DNA of 64,000 nt from Phycisphaeraceae bacterium (GCA_015200025.1 CP054186.1:620001-684000); one strand, 5' to 3'. Positions 7,559 to 15,931 are shown, numbered from the stretch's first letter. The notes: generated by a model not told the origin, from the letters alone. A program made the numbers and translations.

Positions 7559-10500
7559 TGGAGCCGCCCGCCACGCCGCCGCCGACACCCGCCCCGTGCC
7601 CCCCGGAGGACGCCCTGATCCTGGTCGCTGAGGGGCGTGGGGAGCCCTCGGTCGTCGCGCACGCCGACGCGTGCCCGAAGTGCGCGGGCGAGGTCCAGCG
7701 ATTCCGTCAGGACGCCGCGTTCCTCGGCGGCCTGCTCGCCGGCTCGAACGGCGGCGGGGTGAGCCGAGGTGGGGGTGGGGGCGGGGGTGGGGGTGGGGGC
7801 GGGGGTGGGGGTGGGGGTGGGGGTGGGGGGCACTCCCGCACGGGCAGGGGAGTGTCTCGCGCGCGGGCCATCGTGCCCGAGGGCCACCCCGAGGTCCCCG
7901 GGTACCAGATCGTGGGCGAGGTCCACCGGGGCGGGCAGGGCGTGGTTTACCGAGCGGTGCAGGTCGACACCAAGCGCGAGGTCGCGCTCAAACTCATGCT
8001 CGCCGGGCGGTTCGCCTCGGCCCGCGAACGCTTCCGCTTCGAGCGCGAGGTCGAGATCGCGGCGTCGCTCCGGCACCCCAACATCGTGACCATCTTCGAT
8101 TCGGTGCCCCTCCCCGACGGCGGGCACGCCCTGGCGATGGAACTGGTCAACGGCCGGCCCGTGACGCTCTGGGCCTCGGGCCGGCTCGGGGATGACCGTT
8201 CGCCCGGCTCGCTGCGCTCGGTGGCGGGGATGATGGCCAAGATCGCCCTGGCGGTGCAGCACGCGCACGCCCGGGCCGTCGTCCACCGCGACCTCAAGCC
8301 CGCCAACATCCTCGTGGACGAGCAGGACGAGCCCAAGGTCCTGGACTTCGGGCTGGCGCGGCGCGAGGGGGGGCCCACCGAGCCGGCGTCGAGCGGGAAG
8401 ACCGCCGATGGGGCCCGTCTCAGCGGGATGCTCACGATGCCCGGGACGTTCCAGGGCACCCCCGCGTACGCCTCCCCCGAGCAACTCCGCGGGGACCAGG
8501 CCGAGGTCGACACCCGCAGCGACGTGTACGCCATGGGCGTGATCCTCTACGAGCTGGCGAGCGGCCGCCTGCCCGTGCCCCCGGACGCGCCGCTGGCGGA
8601 GATCGTGGCGCAGAAGAGCACGGGCGAGTTCCCCGCGCCCTCGGTCGCGGCCCGCGCGGTAGGCCGCCCCGGGGTCGACGCCGACCTCGAATCGATCATC
8701 ATGAAGGCGCTGGCCCGGGACAAATCGGGACGCTACGGGTCGGCGCAGGCCCTGGCCGACGACCTGCTGCGCTACCTCGGGGGCGAGCCGGTGCTGGCGC
8801 GTCGTGGGAACTGGGTGTACCGCGCGGGGAAGTACGTCAACCGGAACCGTTGGGGCGTGGCGCTGGGCGGCGCCGGGCTGGCGGCGACGCTCGCCGCGGT
8901 CGCGTTCGGCGGGTACGGGCTCGCCAGGGCGCACGACGAACGCGCCCGGGCCAGGACGGACCGCGAGGCCGCTCGGTCCGAGGCCGCCAAGCGGGAGGCG
9001 GTGGCCCAGGTCATCAACGAGATGCTCCCGCTGGACCCCGTGCGGTTCGCGGACCGGACCACGGAAGCCCGCGGGGTGGTCGACCGGCTCAACGACCGGA
9101 CCGGGACGGGCTACTGGCGTCACGACCCCTTGATCGAGGCGGCGGTCCGCGGGCTGATCGGGCGGATCTACCGCGACCGCGGCGCCCTCCCCTTCGCCGA
9201 GGTCCAGCACGGGATGGCACTGCAGGTCTGCCTCGAGCAATACGGGGAGCATCACCTCGAAACCGCGGCGGCCCGGGACGACCTCGCCCGGACGATCCTG
9301 GCGCGGGGCTATCTCGAACGCGCCCGGGTCCTGGCCCGACAGGCGCTCGACACGCGGCGCTCGCTGCTGGGGAACGACCACCTGCTGGTCGGCGAGAGCC
9401 TCGACACGCTCGCGGACCTCGCCCTCGCGGAACGCGACCCCGCCCGGGCCGAGGGCCTGCTCACCGAGGCCCGCCGGATCGGCGAGATCGCGGGCGTCCC
9501 CGACTCCCGGCAGGCCTGGCGTGAGATGCTGCGGGCGCGGGCCAGGGCCATGGGCGGGGATTTGACCACCGCCCGAGCGCTGGCCGAAGCGGCCGTGTGC
9601 GCGCACTTCCGCGCCCTGCCCGATCCGCACCCCGACGTCGCCCGAGCCCTCGATTCCGCGTCGGCGATCATCGCGGACGCCGCGCCCGCCACGGCCACGC
9701 GGTGGACCTCGCTCGCCTCGATGCTCCGCCGCACGACCGAGGCGTCACGAACGATGGCCGACTGGGACGAACTCATCGCCGTCAAGCGGGGGATCCTCGG
9801 CGACCGCGACATCTCCCTCGCCCGGACGATCCAGGGCAAGGGGCTTTCCCTGCTGCACCAGCACAACGACCCGGCCCGCGCCGCGCCCCTGCTCACCGAG
9901 GCGCTCGCGATCTTCGAAGCCGCCTTCGGCGAGGACGACCCGACGGTCTACGAGGCCATGTACCACGCCAAAAACGCGGTCATGTGGGCCGGGGATTCGG
10001 CCGGCTACGTCGCCCTCTCGGGGCGACGCCTCGAGATCCTCAAACGCCGCGTGTCGGGCGTCAACGACTCCATGGTCGCGGTGGCGCTCCGCGAGCACGG
10101 CTCGGGGCTCATGGCGATCGGGCGGGCCGACGAGGGGCGGAAGTACCTCCAGGAGGCCATCGATTTTTCCTCGACCCGGCCGGTCAACGAGACCGAGCGG
10201 GTCAGGCCGTGGCAGGAGCTGGCGATCGCGGAGCTCCACGCGGGGCGCACCGAACGCGGGCTCGAACTGGCCCGCAAGGCCAGGGACATGCAAGCCGCCG
10301 TCGAGCCCGGGCACCACGAGATGGTCGTTCGTGATATGGTGTTGGGGATGGCCCTGGTCCTCGCCGGAGACCCCTCGGCGGGCTCGGCGCTCCTCGAAAG
10401 GGCAGACGACACGCTCGTGTGGAACATCGTCAACACCTCGATCACCCACGGCGACGTCGGCGAGAGGGTCAGCGAGGCCCTGACGCGGGCGGGCTTCCAC

Positions 10501-10605
10501 GATCAGGCTCGCCGGTTCCTCCGCGAGCCCGCCACGGCCACCTCGCCCGCCAAGCCCAAGATGTGGACCTCCGCCGCGCCACGTGTCGCGGAGGGGCGCC
10601 CATGA
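7558..10605 (+). CDS. Transmembrane Ser/Thr protein kinase with anti-sigma-like zinc motif and tetratricopeptide-like sensor region
   Basis: A 1015-residue protein. Residues 1-60 carry an H-x3-C-x2-C motif (His35, Cys39, Cys42) like the zinc anti-sigma motif. Residues 71-91 are 21 consecutive glycines. A Hanks-type kinase domain follows (about 115-395) with VALKLM (Lys145), HRDLKPAN (Asp245), DFGLAR (Asp263) and the APE-equivalent ASPEQL. One transmembrane helix lies near residues 431-456. The remaining ~550 residues form helical repeats resembling TPRs, presumably on the far side of the membrane. Overlaps of ATGA type couple it to sigma genes on both sides. The likely role is signal sensing with phosphorylation or sequestration of one or both sigma factors; this is inference from context. 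Confidence 0.88.
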   Translation: MEPPATPPPTPAPCPPEDALILVAEGRGEPSVVAHADACPKCAGEVQRFRQDAAFLGGLLAGSNGGGVSRGGGGGGGGGGGGGGGGGGGGGHSRTGRGVSRARAIVPEGHPEVPGYQIVGEVHRGGQGVVYRAVQVDTKREVALKLMLAGRFASARERFRFEREVEIAASLRHPNIVTIFDSVPLPDGGHALAMELVNGRPVTLWASGRLGDDRSPGSLRSVAGMMAKIALAVQHAHARAVVHRDLKPANILVDEQDEPKVLDFGLARREGGPTEPASSGKTADGARLSGMLTMPGTFQGTPAYASPEQLRGDQAEVDTRSDVYAMGVILYELASGRLPVPPDAPLAEIVAQKSTGEFPAPSVAARAVGRPGVDADLESIIMKALARDKSGRYGSAQALADDLLRYLGGEPVLARRGNWVYRAGKYVNRNRWGVALGGAGLAATLAAVAFGGYGLARAHDERARARTDREAARSEAAKREAVAQVINEMLPLDPVRFADRTTEARGVVDRLNDRTGTGYWRHDPLIEAAVRGLIGRIYRDRGALPFAEVQHGMALQVCLEQYGEHHLETAAARDDLARTILARGYLERARVLARQALDTRRSLLGNDHLLVGESLDTLADLALAERDPARAEGLLTEARRIGEIAGVPDSRQAWREMLRARARAMGGDLTTARALAEAAVCAHFRALPDPHPDVARALDSASAIIADAAPATATRWTSLASMLRRTTEASRTMADWDELIAVKRGILGDRDISLARTIQGKGLSLLHQHNDPARAAPLLTEALAIFEAAFGEDDPTVYEAMYHAKNAVMWAGDSAGYVALSGRRLEILKRRVSGVNDSMVAVALREHGSGLMAIGRADEGRKYLQEAIDFSSTRPVNETERVRPWQELAIAELHAGRTERGLELARKARDMQAAVEPGHHEMVVRDMVLGMALVLAGDPSAGSALLERADDTLVWNIVNTSITHGDVGERVSEALTRAGFHDQARRFLREPATATSPAKPKMWTSAAPRVAEGRP
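7768..7830 (+). repeat. GGGGGT/GGGGGC hexanucleotide microsatellite encoding 21 glycines
   Basis: A tandem array with a six-base period (GGTGGG, with two GGC variants) running 63 bases inside the kinase gene. Gains or losses of units keep the reading frame but change linker length between the zinc motif and the kinase domain. The G-run pattern is also a strong G-quadruplex candidate on the coding strand. Confidence 0.9.
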
Positions 10606-11138
10606 CCGACGCGATCAACCACGCCCCACACCGGGACGATCCGGGCGGGTGGTTCGACCAGCTCTACCGCCTCCTCCGCGTGCAGGCCGCCCGCACCATG
10701 CGCCGCGAACGCCCGGGGCACACCCTCCAGCCGACCGCCCTCATCAGCGAGGCCTACCTCCGGATGGCCTCGGCCCTCACCCCCGGGCTCCACTCCAAAA
10801 CCCAGTTCCTCGTCATGGCCTCCACCGTCTTCCGGAGGGTCCTCGTCGAGCACGCCCGCCGCCGCAAGGCCGTCAAACGCGGCGGGGGGCAGGTCCCGCT
10901 CAGCCTCGGCGATCACGACGACGTGGCGTCGGGCCAGCAACCCATCGACGTGCTGCTCCTCGACGACCTCCTGTCACGGCTCTCCGCCGTCGACGAGCGG
11001 GCCGGCCGCGTGGTCGAGCTCAAGGTCTTCGGGGGGCTCACGCACACGCAGATCGCCGGCGCCCTGGGGATCGGCATGACCGACGTCGAGAAAGATTGGC
11101 GTTTCGGCCGGGCCTGGCTCGCGTCCCGGGCTTCCTGA
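10602..11138 (+). CDS. ECF-like RNA polymerase sigma factor (planctomycete/acidobacterial type)
   Basis: A 178-residue sigma factor of the ECF-like group common in Planctomycetes and Acidobacteria. Diagnostic are ERPGHTLQPTALISEAYLRM in the sigma2 region, VFRRVLVEHARRRKAVKRGGG, and a sigma4 helix-turn-helix GLTHTQIAGALGIGMTDVEK. The ATG at 10602 overlaps the kinase TGA (ATGA). It is not closely similar to the first sigma factor of the operon, so this is a combination of two sigma types and not a duplication. It is likely to be regulated by the adjoining kinase or its signal. Confidence 0.88.
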   Translation: MTDAINHAPHRDDPGGWFDQLYRLLRVQAARTMRRERPGHTLQPTALISEAYLRMASALTPGLHSKTQFLVMASTVFRRVLVEHARRRKAVKRGGGQVPLSLGDHDDVASGQQPIDVLLLDDLLSRLSAVDERAGRVVELKVFGGLTHTQIAGALGIGMTDVEKDWRFGRAWLASRAS

Positions 11139-11202
11139 CCTTCCGCCCCGCCCCCGCTTCCCCGCCCCCGACGTCGCACTCCCGCCGCGCCCGACGCCGT
11201 GG

Positions 11203-11208
11203 TAGACT
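11203..11208 (+). promoter_or_regulatory. Candidate -10 hexamer (TAGACT) for pilT
   Basis: GGTAGACTCC about 40 bases before the pilT GTG. The leader contains the purine-rich ribosome binding site GAAAGGGGG at 11235-11243. Confidence 0.4.
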
Positions 11209-11248
11209 CCACGGGCCGGGGTGGCTTGCGACCCGAAAGGGGGCTCGC

Positions 11249-12388
11249 GTGATCCAGGGGAACCTCACCATCCACCGGCTTCTCGGCGCGATGAAAAAAG
11301 TCGACGCCTCAGACCTTCATATTAAGGTGGGCATCCCGCCCGCGTTCCGCGTCAACGGCGTGCTCAAACTGATCGACGCGACGCCCTTGACCGAGGACGA
11401 GGCCGATCACTTTCTCGACCCCATCCTCACCCCGGCCCTCAAAGCTCGGTTCGAGGCGACGGGGAATATCGATTTCGCGACGAGCCTCCCCGACGGCGAC
11501 CGTTTCCGCGTGGACATCTTCCGCTCCGGGGCGCACACCCACGCGGCGATCCGCCGGGTCAAGTCCGACATCCCGACGTACGGGGTCCTGCACCTCCCCC
11601 CGGTCTACTCGAAGATCATCGAGACCACCATGGAGGGGCTGGTGCTGGTGGTGGGCGTGACGGGCTCGGGCAAGTCGTCGACGCTCGCCGCCATGATCGA
11701 GCACATCAACGCGACCCGCGCCGACCACATCATCACCATCGAGGACCCCGTCGAGTACCGCTTCACCGCCAAGAAATCCATCATCAGCCAGCGCGAGATC
11801 GGGATCGACGTCGAGACCTACGGGCAGGCGCTCAAGTACGTCGTCCGGCAGGACCCCGACGTCATCTTCATCGGCGAGATGCGCGACCACGACACCGTCC
11901 TCGCCGCCATCCAGGCCGCCGAGACCGGGCACCTGGTCTTCGGGAGCCTGCACACCGCCGACACCATGCAGGCCATCAGCCGCATCCTCGAATTCTTCGA
12001 GCCCAAGGACCACGCCTTCGTCCGCGGCGCCCTCGCCAACACCCTCAAGGCCATTTGCGCCCAACGACTCCTCCCCACCGTCCCCGAGTTCCTCGAACGC
12101 GAGGGCGGCGTGGGCGTCGTCCCGGCGACCGAGGTCCTTCTGGGCACACCCTTGGTCAAAGACAAGATCCGCGAGGGCCAGGACACCGACCTGCCCTCCA
12201 TCATCAACAGCAGCACCGACGACGGGATGCACTCCCTGACCCAGTCCCTGGGCGACCTGGTCAAAAAGGAATGGGTCTCACGCCAGGTCGCCATGGACTT
12301 CGCCCCCAACCGCGAAGCCCTCGACAGCCTGCTCAAGGGGCTCGAGGTCAAGGTCCAGACCCTTATCCACCGCGTCAAACGCGCCTGA
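11249..12388 (+). CDS. pilT: PilT-family twitching motility / type IV pilus retraction ATPase
   Basis: A 379-residue secretion ATPase of the PilT/GspE superfamily. An N-terminal PAS-like domain (SDLHIKVGIPPAFRVNGVL) precedes the RecA-like ATPase domain. The Walker A motif is GVTGSGKSST (Lys142), the Asp box is IIDEDP-like (TIEDPVEYRF), and Walker B is DVIFIGEMRD, followed by the His box GHLVFGSLHT. PilT hexamers depolymerise pilin at the inner membrane. GTG 11249 is chosen because it has a good ribosome binding site and gives a family-length product. No other pilus genes are in this window. It could be a PilU-like paralogue. Confidence 0.88.
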   Translation: MIQGNLTIHRLLGAMKKVDASDLHIKVGIPPAFRVNGVLKLIDATPLTEDEADHFLDPILTPALKARFEATGNIDFATSLPDGDRFRVDIFRSGAHTHAAIRRVKSDIPTYGVLHLPPVYSKIIETTMEGLVLVVGVTGSGKSSTLAAMIEHINATRADHIITIEDPVEYRFTAKKSIISQREIGIDVETYGQALKYVVRQDPDVIFIGEMRDHDTVLAAIQAAETGHLVFGSLHTADTMQAISRILEFFEPKDHAFVRGALANTLKAICAQRLLPTVPEFLEREGGVGVVPATEVLLGTPLVKDKIREGQDTDLPSIINSSTDDGMHSLTQSLGDLVKKEWVSRQVAMDFAPNREALDSLLKGLEVKVQTLIHRVKRA

Positions 12389-12459
12389 TCCCCCCACCCC
12401 CCCCCACGTGCCCCACGTGCCCGGTCGGCCCGGCGGGGCCGAGCCCCCGGGCGGCGAGG

Positions 12460-12465
12460 TACACT
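12460..12465 (+). promoter_or_regulatory. Candidate -10 hexamer (TACACT) for AMP nucleosidase, leaderless spacing
   Basis: GGTACACTG with six bases to the GTG at 12472, so initiation is predicted at the start codon. No ribosome binding site is present. Confidence 0.45.
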
Positions 12466-12471
12466 GCGCCC

Positions 12472-13242
12472 GTGCGGACCAAGGACGAGATCGTGCGAGA
12501 TTGGCTCCCCCGCTACACCGGGCGGGCCCTCGATGATTTCGGCGAGTACGTCCTCCTCTCTAACTTCTCCCAGTACGTCGACCTCTTCGCCCAGCGATTC
12601 GGCGTCCCCGTCGTCGGCCGCGACCGCCCCATGCAATCCGCCACCGCGAACGGCATCACCGTCCTCAACTTCGGGATGGGCAGCGCGATGGCGGCGACCA
12701 CCATGGACCTGCTCTCCGCCGTCGCCCCCAAGGCCGTCCTCTTCCTGGGCAAGTGCGGCGGGCTCAAACGGACCAAGGTCGGTGACTTCATCCTCCCCAT
12801 CGCCGCCATCCGCGGCGAGGGGGCCAGCAACGACTACCTCCCCCCCGAAGTCCCCGCCCTCCCGAGTTTCCGCCTCCAGCGGGCCGTCTCGGCGGCGATC
12901 ATCGCCCACGGGCACGACTATTGGACCGGGACCGTCTACACCACCAACCGTCGCGTCTGGGAGCACGACGACACGTTCAAGGAGTACCTGCGCACGATCC
13001 GCGCCATCGGGATCGACATGGAGACCGCGACCGTCTTCCTCGTCGGGTTCGTCAACCAGATCCCCAAGGGCGCCCTCCTCCTGGTCAGCGACTACCCCAT
13101 GACCCCCGAGGGCGTCAAAACCTCCGCCAGCGATTCCGCCGTCAACGAGCGGTTCGTCCAACGCCACCTCGACGTCGGGATCGACGCCCTCTTCGACCTC
13201 AAAGACCGCGGAGAGAGCGTCAAGCACCTCCGTTTCGAATAG
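12472..13242 (+). CDS. amn: AMP nucleosidase, short form
   Basis: A 256-residue nucleoside phosphorylase-fold protein similar to the short AMP nucleosidases of Bacteroidetes. These hydrolyse AMP to adenine and ribose 5-phosphate, a purine salvage or adenylate-balance step. Visible features are the substrate-binding NFGMGSAMAATTMDLL, the LGKCGGLK phosphate loop, and AIGIDMETATVFLVGF with the ribose-binding Glu, then VSDYPM with the base-binding Asp. The N-terminal extension of E. coli Amn is absent. The GTG start is supported by the promoter spacing. It is followed 50 bases later by a peroxiredoxin gene on the same strand. Confidence 0.85.
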   Translation: MRTKDEIVRDWLPRYTGRALDDFGEYVLLSNFSQYVDLFAQRFGVPVVGRDRPMQSATANGITVLNFGMGSAMAATTMDLLSAVAPKAVLFLGKCGGLKRTKVGDFILPIAAIRGEGASNDYLPPEVPALPSFRLQRAVSAAIIAHGHDYWTGTVYTTNRRVWEHDDTFKEYLRTIRAIGIDMETATVFLVGFVNQIPKGALLLVSDYPMTPEGVKTSASDSAVNERFVQRHLDVGIDALFDLKDRGESVKHLRFE

Positions 13243-13292
13243 CCCACCGGCCCGCAACCCCCCACCCGCACCAACGACCCAGGAGCATCCAC

Positions 13293-13964
13293 ATGCCGCT
13301 CATCGAGACCGGGAAACCCGCCCCCGCGTTCACCCTCAAAGACCAGCACGGCAAATCGCACGCCCTCAAGGACTACCGCGGCCAGACGGTCGTCCTCTAC
13401 TTCTACCCCGAGGACGACACCCCGCTCTGCACCGCCCAGGCGTGCCAGTTCCGGGACCACCACCCCGAGTTCACCAAGATCAAGGCCGTCGTCCTCGGGA
13501 TCAGCCCGCAAGGCGTCGATTCCAAACGCGCCTTCGCCGACACCCACGCCCTCCCGTTCACGCTCCTCGCGGACGACGCCGGCGGGCCCGCGGGGCCCAA
13601 GGTCAGCGTCCTCTACGGCGCGTGGGGCGACAAGAACATGTACGGCAAGGCCGTCCGCGGCATGGCCCGCACCACGTACCTCATCGGGCCCGACGGCAAG
13701 GTCGTCCGCCGGTGGGACCGCGTCAAAACACCGGGTCACGCCGCCGCCGTCCTGGGCGCCGTGAAGGCGTTGCAGTCGGGCGAGCGCCTGACGGTTTTGG
13801 GAACGCCCAAGAAAGTTCCCCCCGCGAAGGCGAAGAAGACCACTCGCACGCAGGGCGGGCACGCGGGCTACTCGGGCATCGCCGCCACGCGCGGCAAGTC
13901 CAAGGGCGTGCGCGCCGTCGCGGCTCGGGCCGCCTCGAAAGGGGCCGCTCGAAGGTCCAGATAA
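13293..13964 (+). CDS. bcp: Peroxiredoxin, BCP/PrxQ type, with basic C-terminal tail
   Basis: A 223-residue thiol peroxidase that reduces H2O2 and organic peroxides. The thioredoxin-fold domain fills residues 1 to about 160, with FYPEDDTPLC (peroxidatic Cys46) and a second Cys51 in the C-x4-C arrangement of atypical two-Cys BCP enzymes. The usual TPGC is TPLC here. Beyond the domain is a ~65-residue extension rich in Lys, Arg, Ala and Ser that BCP proteins normally lack, possibly nucleic-acid binding. The ribosome binding site AGGAG lies at 13281-13285. The domain assignment is firm; the role of the tail is unknown. Confidence 0.88.
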   Translation: MPLIETGKPAPAFTLKDQHGKSHALKDYRGQTVVLYFYPEDDTPLCTAQACQFRDHHPEFTKIKAVVLGISPQGVDSKRAFADTHALPFTLLADDAGGPAGPKVSVLYGAWGDKNMYGKAVRGMARTTYLIGPDGKVVRRWDRVKTPGHAAAVLGAVKALQSGERLTVLGTPKKVPPAKAKKTTRTQGGHAGYSGIAATRGKSKGVRAVAARAASKGAARRSR

Positions 13965-14317
13965 CGCCGTTTGACCCACCCCGTCGCCCCGGGCTCGCGC
14001 ACCGCCTATCGTTGTGCTCAAGCCAGCGGCCTCAGTCTTACTCGGGCCCCCGACCGGCACACGCCGGGGCGAGGGCTCGGATCGTTCTGGGAATCTCTGG
14101 CGGCCCCACCCCGCAAACGCGGAAAAGGGGCTGAGCAGTCCTCCCCGCCGGCCCGCCGATGAACGGCGAACGCCGAGCCGGGGAACCCAGTACGGCTTTG
14201 CTTGTCCCAATTGTTTTGGCGCAAGGATGGCCCGAAACACACGGCCCCGACGCCGTCGGTGTTCCCGCTCCGCGCGGAACGCCCGGTGGTCGAGGCGTGA
14301 GGAGCATTGTTTTGTTG
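13965..14317 (+). other. 353-base non-coding leader upstream of the DEAD-box helicase
   Basis: No gene is supported here. TATCGT at 14003-14008 is a possible -10, which would give a leader of about 300 bases. The stretch contains several compact inverted repeats, for example CCGGC-ACAC-GCCGG and CCGC-AAAC-GCGG inside a CCCC/GGGG clamp, and an AT-richer patch near 14205-14225. An open frame from an ATG at 14159 would extend the helicase N-terminus but is unlike the family. It may be a structured regulatory leader, as cold-shock helicases often have, but it matches no riboswitch I know. Confidence 0.35.
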
Positions 14318-15829
14318 ATGAACGAGTCGAAGTCGATCCCCTCCCCCACCACCGCCACTCCCGTGACGTTCGCGTCGCTGAACCTCGCGGGCCCGCTGCT
14401 CGCGTCGCTCGCGCAGGAAGGGTACGAAACGCCCACGCCGGTGCAGGCGGGGACCATCCCCCCGGCGCTCGAGGGGCGGGACATCCTGGGGTGTGCGCAG
14501 ACGGGGACGGGGAAGACGGCCGCGTTCGCGCTGCCGATCCTGCACCGCCTGATGCGGGATCCGATGGATAAATCACGCCGCGGGCGTCCCCCAGCGCGGG
14601 CCCTGGTGCTCTCCCCGACGCGGGAGCTGGCGACGCAGATCGCCGAGAGTTTCCGTGTCTACGGGCGCGGGAGCGGGATCACCGGGACGGTGATCTTCGG
14701 CGGTGTGGGTCAGGGGAGCCAGGTCCGGGCCCTGCGTGCGGGCGTCGACGTGATCGTCGCGACCCCGGGCCGCCTGCTCGACCTGATGGAACAGGGACAT
14801 GTGGACCTCTCGGGCATCACGATGTTCGTCCTCGACGAGGCGGACCGCATGCTCGACATGGGGTTCATCAAGCCGATCCGCGAGATCGCCGCGGCGCTCC
14901 CCCCCGAGGGACGCCAGACGCTGCTCTTCTCCGCGACGATGCCCAAGGAGATCCGCGGGCTCGCCGAGTCGCTCCTGCGCGACCCCGTCCGCGTGACCGT
15001 CACCCCGGTCTCGACGACGGCCCTCAAGATCGAGCAGAAACTCTTCTGGGTCCCCCGCCAGGACAAGTTCGACCTGCTCAGCCACCTGCTGGGCTCCGAG
15101 GACGCGACCCGTGTGGTGGTCTTCTGCAAGACCAAGCACGGGTCCGACAAGGTCTGCCGCAAACTCACCCAGACCGGCGTCTCGGCGACGGCGATCCACG
15201 GGAACAAGGCGCAGAACCAGCGCGACCGGGCCCTCGACGCGTTCCGCGCCGGGAGGGTCAAGGTGCTCGTGGCGACCGACGTCGCCGCCCGCGGGCTCGA
15301 CGTCGACGGCATCTCCCACGTCTTCAACTACGACCTCCCCATGGAGCCCGAGGCCTACGTCCACCGCATCGGGCGCACCGGCCGCGCGGGCGCCAGCGGC
15401 GTCGCCATCTCCTTCTGTGACCACGAGGAACGCGACCTGCTCCGGCAGATCGAGCGGCTCACGGGCAAAAAAGTCCCCACGGCCCCGATCCCCGACGGCA
15501 TCGTCCGCCAGGTCCTGCCCCCGTCCCCCGAATCCTCGTACGACACCGAACGCTCGGGCGGACGCCCGCCCCGCGGCCCCAGGCCCGAGCGCTCGCACCG
15601 CGAACCTCGCCACAACGGGTCCTCGACCCACGCTCACCCCCTCCACGCGCCCGCGTCGCCTCAGCCCGCCCCCGCACGGGGCGAACGCCGCGGACGCGAC
15701 GGCGAGGGATCCCGCGGGAAAGCCTCGGCGGCCCGACCGCAGGGCGCCGCCAAGCCGTTCGTTCACCCCAAGGACAAGGGCAAGCCCAAGTGGGCGAGCC
15801 TGGGCAAGGGCAAAGTGACCCGTCGCTGA
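14318..15829 (+). CDS. rhlE: DEAD-box ATP-dependent RNA helicase, RhlE-like
   Basis: A 503-residue RNA helicase. The Q motif (TFASLNLAGPL to TPVQ), motif I AQTGTGKTA, Ia PTRELA, II VLDEADRMLDMGF, III SAT, IV VVFCKTKHG, V ATDVAARGLDV and VI YVHRIGRTGRAG are all intact. The ~110-residue C-terminus is basic and low-complexity (Arg, Pro, Gly, Ser), typical of RhlE proteins that act on ribosomes or RNA decay. ATG 14318 was chosen because the product begins at the normal family N-terminus; GGAG lies about 15 bases upstream. The long leader suggests post-transcriptional control. Confidence 0.92.
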   Translation: MNESKSIPSPTTATPVTFASLNLAGPLLASLAQEGYETPTPVQAGTIPPALEGRDILGCAQTGTGKTAAFALPILHRLMRDPMDKSRRGRPPARALVLSPTRELATQIAESFRVYGRGSGITGTVIFGGVGQGSQVRALRAGVDVIVATPGRLLDLMEQGHVDLSGITMFVLDEADRMLDMGFIKPIREIAAALPPEGRQTLLFSATMPKEIRGLAESLLRDPVRVTVTPVSTTALKIEQKLFWVPRQDKFDLLSHLLGSEDATRVVVFCKTKHGSDKVCRKLTQTGVSATAIHGNKAQNQRDRALDAFRAGRVKVLVATDVAARGLDVDGISHVFNYDLPMEPEAYVHRIGRTGRAGASGVAISFCDHEERDLLRQIERLTGKKVPTAPIPDGIVRQVLPPSPESSYDTERSGGRPPRGPRPERSHREPRHNGSSTHAHPLHAPASPQPAPARGERRGRDGEGSRGKASAARPQGAAKPFVHPKDKGKPKWASLGKGKVTRR

Positions 15830-15873
15830 CAACCGCTCACGATCGCCCGGACCTGGATTCAACCCGACTCACG

Positions 15874-15931
15874 GCGGCCCACGGAAGCGCGTTCTCCCCT
15901 CACGGGTGAGATTCGGGCGTCCGTGGGCCGC
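15874..15931. terminator. Nested inverted repeat at a convergent gene junction, probable bidirectional terminator
   Basis: GCGGCCCACGGA (15874-15885) is perfectly repeated in inverse at 15920-15931. The 34-base interval contains an inner CTCAC-GG-GTGAG hairpin at 15899-15910. The right arm lies inside the last codons of the Na/Pi cotransporter gene and its stop codon sits in the inner hairpin. There is no T-tract, so Rho-independent termination is not certain. Confidence 0.5.

Noticed and set aside
14170..14300. Possible c-di-AMP (ydaO-type) riboswitch
   Set aside because: A CCGGGGAACCCA segment looks similar, but the other conserved blocks of that riboswitch are not present on either strand.
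14159..14317. N-terminal extension of the DEAD-box helicase from an upstream ATG
   Set aside because: The 53 extra residues do not resemble helicase N-termini, and the ATG at 14318 gives the normal family start.
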